A stretch of 64,000 nt of DNA from Anarhynchus alexandrinus. Taxonomy: Eukaryota > Chordata > Aves > Charadriiformes > Charadriidae. Made by a program: the position numbers and the translations under genes. The notes below the pieces were generated by a model. That model was not told the DNA's origin. It saw only the letters and a program-made list of their open reading frames with translations, and searched no databases. Each line of letters starts with the position of its first letter. Within the stretch, counting starts at the first letter, position 1. Location of the stretch: NCBI GenBank assembly GCA_008711295.1, contig VUYV01000298.1:1-64000 (forward strand), written 5' to 3'. Below, one piece after another: positions 25,301 through 36,627 of this stretch.

Positions 25301-26660
25301 GTTAAGATTACCAACTAAGATTCTCCTCATAAAGACACAGGCATTTTTCCCTTTAATGGGGAAAATGGGGACTTTCTATGGTTTTACAGCTCTTTCCAGT
25401 TAAGGATGAAAACTTACTTCTACGAGGTTGATGTCCAGGTTTCCTTTTCTTGCTCAAAGGATGCCCTAGTTTCATAGTCTCGTCCACCTGGGGAGGTGTT
25501 TGTTGCACAGGATGACATACTGAATAAGCATTGTGGAAGCACAGAGCTCACTGGATGTCTTTGCTCCATCCCTGAAACTTTGAGCCACCAACAGCTTTCA
25601 AAGGCAATTCAGTGCCATGATGTGCAGGTGATTCACTAGCAGGATTTCCAGAAACATCTGAACATCTATCTCCTGGAGGGATTTATGCTTTGAGACGCCT
25701 CCCCTCCTTTCCACAGCACTATCTGAATGCCAGGAGGTCCATGAGACCTCATTAAAACCCACCTGTCAGTCACTGAAGAGAAATGAGAGTTAAAATCCTA
25801 ATGACTGTGCAGCTATGTGCCACTGCTTTCCCGAAAGAGAAGCTGTTGCTGATGCCAAGTTAGAGTAGGAGAGCCATAAAGCCAAATTAGCATGCAGTTT
25901 GCGCCCCTTGCTCTCTGTCACTATAGATATGGTCTCACACCACCCTGCTGCCTGTACAGCTATGGACTCACACGCCATTACGAAGCTCAGTGGGGCTGGC
26001 AGAGTGGTAGGGGTAGAGCTGCTGACTCCGAAAGGAACAGGGCAGAGGGAAACAGTGCTTATGATGATTTTTTTTCTCCAGATAATGTCCACTTACAGAG
26101 TTAAAGAACGTGCCACTTGGAGTGAAAGCACTTGCTACTGGAAAACCCCTCCAAGCTTTTTTTTCCCCCCTTGCCTCTTAGCAGAGGACATATTCTCCTG
26201 TGCCACGAGGCATCCGACTGAGAGCCAGTGCAAGTGCACTCGTTACAGAGCTAAGTCTGGGCATTCATCTTGCCAGAAAAGAATGATCAAATGAGTTATT
26301 ACTTAGAGGCTTACCTTTAGCTGACAGTTTAACAGTATCTTTCTTTTTAAAGTTAGCTCACTGACTGTGTAAGATTAGTCCAGAAATTGGCTATTAACTC
26401 TCATTTATAATGACCTATAAACTACTCTGTTATGTGTGTGTATTTTAAAAAAAAGGTTTCTCAGGAAGAATCATTAATGATCACAATCCTATAGCAAAGA
26501 GTAATTGCATTTTACATTTACAAATCCAGACCGAAGTGGTTTTACTCCCCTAGGTTTTCGTGGAATTAGATACATGGGTTTTGCATTGGGCTCACAGAAT
26601 GCAAACTGAACACACATTAACATTCTTTGCATGGGTGAATTCAGCCTTGCAAGAGGGACC

Positions 26661-26730
26661 TCTGAGGTAGGCAGCTATTATCATCCTCATTTTACAGACA
26701 GTGAAACTGAGAGCTTGAGTGACTTTCCTA
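26661..26730 (+). repeat. MIR-like ancient SINE remnant
   Basis: The stretch reads as the well-known MIR central part: 'tgaggtaggcagctattatc' then 'atcctcattttacagacag' then 'tgaaactgagagcttgagtg' and 'actttcct'. This parallels the MIR order of a gaggtaggta..attatt block, a ccccattttacagatg block, a gaaactgaggc block and a gtgacttgccc block. The match is clearer than at 9.6 kb. The surrounding 127-codon open frame at 26631-27014 therefore begins in repeat sequence and should not be read as a gene. Confidence 0.7.
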
Positions 26731-29700
26731 CCTTCACTCCCTCTTCAATCTGTTCAAAAGCTGTTTTGGAAACTTTCCATCCACTGTGGTCTGTTTCAGC
26801 CTATTCCCGCCCTTTTTCAAGCCCCTCTCCTTACCTCGACATTCACCATCTTTGCATTCACCCAGCCTGGTTCCTGTCCAGCATGCCTTCAATGTTATTC
26901 CTCATCACCATACCCTGCCAAATGTCACTGCCGTTTCATTGCCTCTGCCAGATCCCAGGTCTGGATCATTTTCCCTCTGTAACTCGTCATCTGTCTGTGG
27001 GCTCCTCCTTTTAGGATGCACCGCAAACAAAACTCGAAGCCCACTCCTTTGCTCTTTCTACACTTTACCTGCATTGTTTTCAGCCATCCAAATCTAAAAT
27101 GGGATGGTGAGCACAGAAAGGCAAATATCTTGCTGTGGTGCTCACCTGGATTTCCTGCCTCCCTTATCCACACCTCTGCGTTTATTTGCTCTGCTGTCTC
27201 CGTAGATTGCAAGCTTCTCCAGATTGCAAGAAATGTGCAACTAAACACAAACAGAATAATTTGGAGCAGGGCTGGCTCTGGGGGGTTGGGGTGATGGTTA
27301 CATTTTCCTTTCCGTGACTGCGTGGTAGGACTGGGAAGCTGAAACCTGGGACAAGTTCATGACCTGAAACCCGACAAAGAAAGAGGGAAGAGGGTACAAC
27401 TCAAGTGTCAAATTCAGCAAATTTATGTTTTTAAGAAGATTAGATTTGTTTTTAGAAAGGTCACTGAGTATTTGACAAATTGAGTATCTCCTAGGTTCAA
27501 AACTGCACATCTGAAATCCACCTCTGGGCACAGATTTAGAACGTGATTGTATCCCTGTTGCTTCTGTGAAAGATTTTGCTCTCAGCTTTAACAAGAGGTA
27601 AGGTATGGTTTGTCAGGCTCTGCAGTCTGATTCAGATTTCTCTTGATTTAGACTGAACTCTCACAGGGACTAAGCCTTTCCGTTATTTTCATGCAACATG
27701 GTTAGTGCTTAATTACACAGCAATGAAACTGGCAGAAATCACATTTTGGTTCCAGCCCTCATGCAGACAGGTGCGAGTTCTGCGACTGCCAAAGAGCTGC
27801 AACCCCTTATACCAGGTCTGAATACATAACTCACAGCAAACAAGGCCTAGTCAAAGATTGAGACGAAGAGTACAAAAGAGGGAAAGGATCTTAAACAGAA
27901 AATGTTAAAGCACTTCTCTATCCAAAACATTCTCTGTGAGAGCCAGGGCTGAGGTTTTATAATTATCTGCACTCGAGCAAGGTACTGCATTCAGCGATGC
28001 TTTTATCCTGTGGAAAGCAGAGGGATAAAAATATGTGTGTGTGCATGCACATATACAAAAAGTTGAGCTTCTTTAAATACAAAGATCTGCCTTTTGCAAT
28101 GGGATTTATTTGAGTTCAGCTTGTGAGTTTGGAGATATTTCCCAAAGGCTCAATAGGCATGATTCATGTTATAGAATTTCTAAGTAATGAACTTTTTCTT
28201 TTTTTAATGGGGAAAAAAATGGTTGACCTGATTTAGGTATCTCTTACAACACAGTGGCAGTACTAGCCGGAAACTAAACGATCATTTTAGAGGTGTAAAC
28301 TCTCTATTTAATGGAAATTTAAAAAACCTATTGCCTTGCTGACTTTATTGTCTCCACTTGATGCAGAAGCTAGTCAGGAGGTACTGAAAATGTAGGATAG
28401 TACATATGTTATTTATATCATTTGCTGTTCTTCCCTCCACATAACCATACCTACTTGGGCAAACTAACTGTCCGTGCATCACAGCATTAATTTCAAACAA
28501 GACAAAAACAGGAAAGGGAGAAAAGTGGTTCTAATTACCCAGTTACACATGCAACATTGAGTCCCACCAGATGCTATTTCTGGGCCATGCAGCAAGGAGG
28601 AGGGAATAAGTATTGTTTCCCTTCTCTTCTTGGAGCTAGTATTAGGCAGATAAGCCTTGCAGAGACCAGGGTTAGATTTTGTGTGAGCTGTTTTCCCCAG
28701 GAGCAGGGCACTGGCTAAAGCAGCACACACGGAGTTTTGGCACCCTGCTTTCCCTCTGCCCGCGTGTACGCTCCGGCCTGCTTTGCAGAGCACAGCTCGT
28801 ATGCTGTTCTTTGCAGAAGTATGTGGCACATCAAACCTCCTCCTTCAGCTGAACCACGTTTTAATCAGGATGTGTGGTACGAACGGAGCTGCTCTCTTCA
28901 CAGCTCCCCAGTAAGCCAGTGGAACAGGGCAGTGCTGTGGAGAGATGCAGTCCCTGCAGCACAGCGAGGAAGCCCTCGCCCAACCCATCTCCTGTCCTCA
29001 GTGCTTCAGGTGAACACTGTGGCTCTCTGTGAGCACTGCCAAAATGCTCGTAAGGATAGCTAGGAGTATAAAGTAATAAAGCCATTCTTTTAGCTAAGGA
29101 GATAATCTTGATGAATGTGTTAACCATGCATTGGCTGCAGCTGTATGGCTGTAATCACACCATTTGCTGTAATCCTCCTGCTTTGCAACCTGTATGGCAA
29201 AAACGCTCCGTGACTCTGGAGAAACAGTAGTTTCATTCCCTTTTTTTAAGGCTCCCAGCAACAAAGCAACAGGCTTTTAAACTTCCCTCCCCATCATTTT
29301 GTTCAGAAGAAATAAGACTTTATCAAAGGAGATAAATGTTTCTGCTGATTTCAGTATGCTTTGATCAAATTCTCTCACAGTTGAGAATTTCTCCCAACAT
29401 GCTGTAACAACTTAAATAGTCCCACAGGAAGAGAAACTTATTTTCTGGTGTCTTTTTAAATATTTCAGAGCACTACTTCACAGACATGTTTTTCGTACAT
29501 ATCTGTTAGAGTTAGAGGATTTCCCTCTGAGACATCCAGACATCCTGATGTATTAATTGCTGATCTACAAGGTGCTTCTGAAAATGGAAAGGGATGGAAA
29601 GGCAACATGAAAGTAGAAAAGAAGGAACAATCAGAGAAAAAAAATCCACTGTTTATATTAATGAATAAATGAAGGGAAAAAGAATTTCACAGAAATAAAA

Positions 29701-30571
29701 AGTAGATGAGGAGAATGGAAAGAAAACTGCTTGAATGAAGACTAAAAGACTGATGGCATTGAGTGGCAGAACTTGCTGGAAGTTTTATCTACTGATTTTA
29801 TCAGCTTTCATCTCAAAAGTATTAGATTGCTTAAAAAATATAGTAAGATTTGTTGCAGATACAAAGTAATTGTAGCTTACATTTGAGTAAGTTAACGAGT
29901 ATCCTTGAACAAAAGAGAGCAATACAGACTCTATCTAAAAGAATAGCAAGGAAAACTTAATTCAGAGGGGGTTTGCCACCTGCTTTTATGTAGGCATGTG
30001 GTTAAAACAGGAGGTATATCTGTGCAAAAAGTGCTTTACCACCTTCCTTTGCAGTAGTTACAAGATATTACACTTTCCAGAAAATAGCAATCAATACAGT
30101 ATGTGCAGCCATTTTATTTTTTTTCTGCACTATGACAGCAGATGACCCCCAGAAAGATGTATAGATTCATTCAAATGAAGTCCTGAAAGGTTACTATGGA
30201 GAACAATCCCGAGGTGTGAGAATATGGCCTTGCTATAAAGCAATTGTGAGTTTGCATATGCAATGAAGCTACTTCAGGATTAGCCATTTTTCTCAAGCTG
30301 CTAGGCAGAAATAGAAAGGCATTTCAAACTCCTAGACTGTACTTTGAAACACACTCCATTCAGTAAACAGCATTTTTATGCATAAACATCAGGGTTATAT
30401 CTTTAAAAATTATACACTCTTTCTTTTCATGAGTGCCCATTAAGCACTATTATCCATAAGATGCTTAGGAACATAAGGTCTTTATTAAAGCTGAAGAAAT
30501 CTGAGCTTATCCTGAAAAAGCATGGATAAACTCAGATCACAGACTATCCAAAAGTACATCCTTTCCAGAAA

Positions 30572-30611
30572 GGGGGTGGTGGTGGAGGGATGTTAAAGCT
30601 GGTTAGGGGGG
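30572..30611 (+). other. G-rich tract, possible weak G-quadruplex
   Basis: Runs GGGGG, GG, GG, GG, GGG and, after a gap of 16 bases, GGGGGG. Only three runs reach three G, and the last loop is long, so quadruplex formation is possible only in a two-tier or long-loop form. Confidence 0.35.
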
Positions 30612-33382
30612 AAGCATTTTAAACTCTAACTTTAGTCAGTTGCTCTTTTCTTTCTGAAATCCAGCTGTTAGAGTTCCCCTAAAGGCAGTGCTACCTATTA
30701 ATCCAGAAATTATTGACATGGGGGATGCCAAGAAGCCCACAGATAGCAAACTGCAGCAGAGAACTTCATTTATAAATTACTACGGACAATTTGCATTTTT
30801 AGGCATACAAAAAATAGTAGCCTAATCATGACTTTAAACATTAAGGACACAAAGATTACATTTGCTTTTGCTGTAACACACTATGCGTGAAGTAATAATG
30901 AATTTTTACTTTGCTTTCCTTCTAATACGCAGCAATTGTTTACGGTAGATTCCTCTGAGTCCGAAGCTGGTACTCTCACTCTGGAGAAAAGACTTAAAAT
31001 CATTCAGCCAAAATGGAGAGGACTTTATGTGTGACTGTCACCACCCTTCCTTCTCTCATGGTGGCTGGAGCTCCCCCAGGGCTCTTTGCTAACCCTTCCG
31101 AAGCCTCAGCTCATGGCTGGAGCCTCTGCCCCACTGGTACAGGCAGCAAATGCAGCCAGTGGGGTAGGACTAGCCACGTAACAAGAAACCTACTTCAGTT
31201 CTAGTGTCCCTATCCTTCTCTTCGGAGGGAAAAATGAGACCTCTCATACCTTTTTTTTGGTTTGTTATGGCAATATGAGAGACTTGTGTAGCACAGGGCA
31301 GCCTATAAACCAGGGGCTCAGACAGTGGCCTGAGATATGTGCCCCCTCTCTCCAGCCTCTCCGGGAAATGTCAGTTTATACCCCAAAAAAATTTGTCAAC
31401 AAAATGGTGACAGTATGGATCTGTTTCTGTGAAAAGCATAATAAAAATTTTCCGGCACAAATTTGAGCCCGGGCCCTGTGTGGTCTTCCAATGCCTCTTT
31501 CCTGCATGAGGCAACACATCCCGTACTCTTAACACCGAGCAATTGAATCAGAAATCTTCCTGATTCAGCTTCAAAAGTACACCAGAGACAACACTTGGGA
31601 ACTTCTTGGCACCTTCCTCTGCTGGCTGTTACTGAAATAGACCACTGAGCCAAGTGTGCTTCAGTCCTCATCAGACTGAAATGATGGCATTTCTTGTAAC
31701 ACCTCAGCAAAGGGGCGCATCAGCTATGTTTTATAGCTATTAGATAAAGGTAGATGCTCAGAACCCAGAAGACGTGCATTAATAAAACATAACCAGCTTG
31801 ACATACTGCTTGCTGAGCTTGTCTTGGCTTACAGGGGAACTATGTAACATGTCTATTAGGAAAAGATTATTCTGTGGAAGAAGACTTTTAGCTCCTCTGA
31901 CAAAAAAAAAAGCTAAGGACCGGCACCCCGCATAGCCCCTTTGTGAACAGAATATGTTCATGCTGCAGCTAACCTGGTGGAAGATTTTCCCAAGACTTTT
32001 TTACTGCTCTTGTTCACAGCTGAGCCTGTTGCAATGTAACAGAAGACTCACAGACTTCTAGAAAGAGTGACAAAATACAGGTAAGAGTGCCACAAGACAT
32101 TCAGATCAAGTCAAGTATGTAATTAGGGAAGTATAAACCTGAAGTTTAAACACAGAAACTTAAAAAAGACATGAGTGATTAAACTGATTTTCATTAAAAT
32201 AAGTAAACTCCCCTCCCCCTCCATCTTTTAATTGCTACAGAGGAAGAATATAAAACCAAATTGTACTAGGCTTCCCACTGGACCAATTGTTTTGATTCTC
32301 CTGAAACTCCAAGCACACCATTGGGATGGGATACTTCACTGATATTCCCCCACACAGGAAATGGACAGGTTTTGCTCAGGATTTACCTATTATTCTTTAA
32401 ACTTTAAAGAAATATATTTTCTTCCATCCTGCTAGATCATTCTCTCCCTCTCTCACTAGCATTAATATAGTTTCATCCTTAAATTCTCGAAAAGGAACAC
32501 ACAGAAAATGAGCAGACATTTTTCTAAACAAGGTATTATTTATATTGCAGACTCAGCATATAGCAGGTGCTTTAAAGAAAAATACCAGGATACATTTTCA
32601 GTCTTGGAAATATAATGTCTAAGTAGGATCACCTAAGATTATGCTTTTAAGGGTGGGGGTTGCAGATTTTGCAACCAATCCACTCTTACAAGTAATGTTT
32701 AATCAGCACCTGCACTTTGAGTTGCCATATTTCTTTATAATAATGATGGTTGGCTCTTGAAAAGACACTTAGTTGAGGTGCTTGCAGTTTAAAGCTTTCT
32801 TGGTAATTATCAATCTGGAACATTTCTATTCCTCATTCTACTGAGGGCCATTTGTGTCTGAAAAATATCTTATTCGCATCTACATTTGCAAATGTTAAAG
32901 TAACAAGTGTAAACAGAATGCATCTGCACCTAATCACAACTTGACATGAAGTGTTAAATCATGTAACTTCTATAGAAATTTGGAATCAGAACCCAAACAA
33001 CTATAGGAACACTGCTTTCTTGTAATGTTGCTTTTTTTTTCCCCCACAAAAGAATATATATTCTTCAAAACCCCATATTCTAGCAAGACTGATTTGAAAA
33101 TACTTAGAATACACAGAGGAAAACAAGACTTCTCATCCACGTTAAACCGTCTGATGGAGAAGCATATGGTGTTGAAATTCCTATGAACAATGGGGTCTAA
33201 GTTAAAGGGGATGTAAGACTCCAGAAATTCTTGCTTTGGGGGAACTTTCCAGGTTGTATCATCACTTTTCTTGATGATGAATATCCCTAGAGGTTCTTTG
33301 GAACTAAACTTTTCATTTGTATGTGAATCTGGGGACTTGAGAGGCTCCTACTCAAATCACTCATGAAACCTGTATAAGTGGT

Positions 33383-34152
33383 ACCTGCACTTGGGTCACA
33401 GCAAACCCACACAATGCTTCAGGCTTGGGAAGAGTGGCTGGAAAGCTGCCCAGCAGAAAAGGACCTGGGTGTATTGGTTGGCAGCCAGCAGTGAGCCAGC
33501 AGTGTGCCCAGGTGGCCAAGAAGGCCAGTAGCATCTTGGCTTCTATCAGAAACAGCGCGGCCAGCAGGACTAGGGAAGTGATCATGCCCCTGTACTCAGC
33601 ACTGGTGAAGCTGCACCTTGAACACTGTGTTCAGTTTTGGGCCCCTCACTACAAGAAAGACTTTGAGGCGCTGGAGCATGTTCAGAGAAGGGCAACAAAG
33701 TTGGTGAAGGGTCTAGGGCACAAGTCTTATGAGGAGTGGCTGAGGGAACTGTGGTTGTTTTGCCTGGAGAAAAGGAGGCTGAGGGGAGACCTTATCGCCC
33801 TCTACAGATACCTGAAAGGAGGTTGTACCGAGGTGGGGGTTGGTCTCTTCTCCCAATTAAGAAGAGATAAGACAAGAGGAAACACTCTCAAATTGCACCA
33901 GGGAGGTTTAGATTGGATATTAGGAAAAATTTCTTCACTGAAAGAGCTATCAAGCATTGGAACTGGCTGCCCAGGAAGTGGTGGAGCCACCACTGCCCAG
34001 AGAGGTTGTGGAGTCTCTGACTCCAGAGACATTCAAAACCCACCTGGACTCCTTCCTGTGCAACATGCTGTAGGTGACCCTGCTCTGGCAGAGGGGTTGG
34101 ACTAGATGATCTCCAGAGGTCCCTTCAACCCTGACCATTCTGTGATTCTGTG
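33383..34152 (+). mobile_element. CR1 LINE, 5'-truncated (copy A)
   Basis: A 3' fragment of a CR1 non-LTR retrotransposon in plus orientation. The 226-codon open frame at 33425-34105 shows typical CR1 ORF2 C-terminal text: [21 protein letters not shown], then [35 protein letters not shown] and [17 protein letters not shown]. The tail reads 'ggttggactagatgatctcc' and ends in CR1 octamer-like repeats 'ccattctgtgattctgtg' at 34134-34152. The frame is altered near its end, where the normal R-H-W-N-R-L type text is lost. The reverse transcriptase catalytic part is absent because of 5' truncation, the usual state of CR1 copies. The tail resembles a different CR1 subfamily from copy B. Confidence 0.93.
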
Positions 34153-34342
34153 AAGGGTTGTCAAGCATTGGAACAGGCTGCTAAGGGAAGGGGTTGATTC
34201 CCTGAAGATATTTAAAAGACAAGTAGATGTGGTGTTTAGGGACATGGTTTAGTGGTAGACTTGGCATTGCTAGATTAACAATTGGACTTGATGACCTTAA
34301 AGGTCTTTTCCAACCTAAATGACTCTATGATTCTATGATTTT
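34153..34342 (+). mobile_element. CR1 LINE 3' end (copy B), abutting copy A
   Basis: Begins immediately after the octamer tail of copy A with 'aagggttgtcaagcattgga' and runs through 'tggtgtttagggacatggtt', 'ggacttgatgaccttaaagg' and the terminal 'ctctatgattctatgatttt'. It is a second, severely 5'-truncated CR1 3' end in the same orientation, with a 3' end closer to that of copy G than of copy A. No separating unique sequence lies between A and B. Confidence 0.9.
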
Positions 34343-35415
34343 AGGTAAGCCACTTTTATGCTATATGTAGGCAATTTTGGGATACCTGAGTCAGCAATGT
34401 TATAACTAGATAAAACCCAAACGTGAAATGTTTAACGTTCATACCTGGTGTGTAAACAGAAATGTCCTTCACCACCAATCATACTGAGATTGAGGCATTC
34501 CAGTGCTGGGACTTACTGCGCAACTCTGAGGGATGATTTTAGTATAAAACTGAGTAGAAAAGCTAAATCTATTTTTCTTCTTTTTTTCTTTTTCAGAATG
34601 TTTTTGCAGATAGCACTTTTTCTGTGTTCCAAGAGCTACACAGCAACAGATGTGATTTGTCTCAATGGGGTCTGTGAAAGACTCATAAAATTCTCAAAAA
34701 CAAAAAAAAGTCCTCAGATGTGCATACATCCCTGCTTATTAGCAAGTGTTAAGTGAAAATTCAAAATGTGTCCTTGTTTATACTTGGTTGCAAATGAAAT
34801 TACGGTAGCATGACTGTACACTTGGATTTTTACTGCAAAACCTAGGTAGTCTGTTCTTGCATTAGAAAAGATCTCAGTAGCAGTGATTTGGCTGAAACAA
34901 CATGAAGATGTGCAAAGTGCACTGGCTATTATCCATTTCCTGTACAAAGATGTCATAGGTATGCAAATTTTACATACTTGAAAAGTTTTGCTTGCTACGT
35001 GCAGCCAGTATGTTAGCAGTTGTGCACATTTGCACAATGCACGCTTAAAATTGTGCTGCACTGAAAATATACTTTTAGATATTAGATCTCTTTGGTTGTT
35101 TCATCCAACATTCTGTCTCTGCAGGCATATTTTCTTCCTTTCTCTATTTTTTTTTCTTGATCTAGCCTTAGCTGTTATAGACAATCAATGTGACTGAAGC
35201 CCAAGTCTTTCCATTGATTTCCCTGAGCCATGGCATCAAGCTCAAATTTTGCAAGAAAAGTTCTTATATGATGTGGTACAGCATTAGATACTCCATCTCT
35301 TCATGACTAAACCCTCAAACAGATTCAGAGGGAACAGCTTCATCAGGAATTATTAACCTAGTTATATGTTAGTTATTATAGATATTACACTTATTTCTAT
35401 TTTCCCATTTTTAAA

Positions 35416-36627
35416 AAGGGAAAAAAGGATGACCCGGGGATCTACAGGCCAGTCAGTCTCACTTCTGTGCCCACCAAGATCATGGAGCAGATCCTCCTGG
35501 AAACTATGCTAAGGAACATGGAAAATAAGGAGGGCATTGGTGACAGCCAGCATGGCTTCACTAAAGGGAAATTATGCCTGACAAATATGGTGGCCTTCTG
35601 TGATGGTGTTACGGCATTGGTGGGTAAGGAAAGAGCAACTGACATCATCTACCTGGACTTCTGAATTTGACACTGTTCTATACAACACACTTGTCTCTAA
35701 TTGGGAGAGACATGGATTTGATGGATGGACCACTCAGTGGATAAGCAGTTGGCTGGACGGTCACACTCAAAGCATTGCGGTCAACAGCTCCATGTCCAAG
35801 TGGCTAGCAGTGACAAGTGGTGTTCCTCAGGGGTCGGTACTGGGACAAGTGCTGTTTAACATCTTTATTGTCGACATGGATAGTGGGATTGAGTGCACGT
35901 TCACCAAGCTGTGTGGTGTGGTTGACGTGCTGCAGGGAAGGGGTGTAATCCAGAGGGACCTTGACAGGCTTGAGAGGTGGGCCCATGTGAACCTCATGAA
36001 GTTCAACAAGTTCAAGTACAAGGACCCTCATGTAGGTTGGGGAAATCCCAAGCACAAGTACAGGCTGGACAGAGAATGGACTGAGAGCAGCCCTGAGGAG
36101 AAGGACTTGGGGTTGTTGGTTGAGGCTCAACATGAGCCTGCAATGTGTGCTCGCAGCCCAGAAAGCCAACTGTATCCTGGGCTGCATCAAAAGAAGCATG
36201 GCCTGCAGGTCAAGGGAGGTAATTCTGCCCCTCTACTCCGACCTCATGAGACCCCACCTGGAGTACTGCATCCAACTCTGGGGCATAAGAAGGAGATGGA
36301 CCTTTTGGAGTGGGTCCAGAGATGGGTCGCAAAGATGATCAGAGAGCTGGAGCACCTCTCCTATGAGGACAGACTGAGAGAGTTGGGGTTGTTCAGCCTG
36401 GAGAAGAGAAGGCTCCAGTGAGACTTTATAGCAGCCTTCCAGTACTTAAAGAGGGCCTACAGGAAAGAGAAATTATAGTTGCCTCATCCCTGGAGGTGTT
36501 CAAGGCCAGGTTGGATGGGGCTTTCAGTAAGCTCATCCAGTGGAAGGTATCCCTGTCCATGGCAGGCAGGTTAGAACTCGATGATCTTTAACGTCCCTTC
36601 CAACTCTAACCATTCTATGATTCTGTG
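35416..36627 (+). mobile_element. CR1 LINE with broken reverse transcriptase (copy C)
   Basis: The longest CR1 fragment here, plus orientation. It enters within the reverse transcriptase (text like 'gatgacccggggatctacag' = DDPGIYR), shows [12 protein letters not shown], then RT motif A as TDIIYLDF followed at once by a stop and a frameshift. Motif B is SGVPQGSVLGQVLFNIF. The next expected catalytic block with the paired Asp residues is missing: the text goes from GIECTFTKL straight to CGVVDVL. A second frameshift falls near 36120. A deletion near 36465 joins the 'cctacaggaaagag' segment to the 'cctcatccctggaggtgttc' segment, dropping the conserved stretch between them. The 3' tail ends 'ccattctatgattctgtg'. 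It is inactive. Confidence 0.93.

Noticed and set aside
25899..26294. 131-codon plus-strand open frame
   Set aside because: No recognisable similarity, overlapping open frames on both strands, and ordinary intronic composition; likely chance.
31464..31545. tRNA-like or SINE-like segment on the minus strand ('gggcccgggctcaaat')
   Set aside because: A box-B-like string is present, but box A spacing is wrong and no cloverleaf can be drawn.
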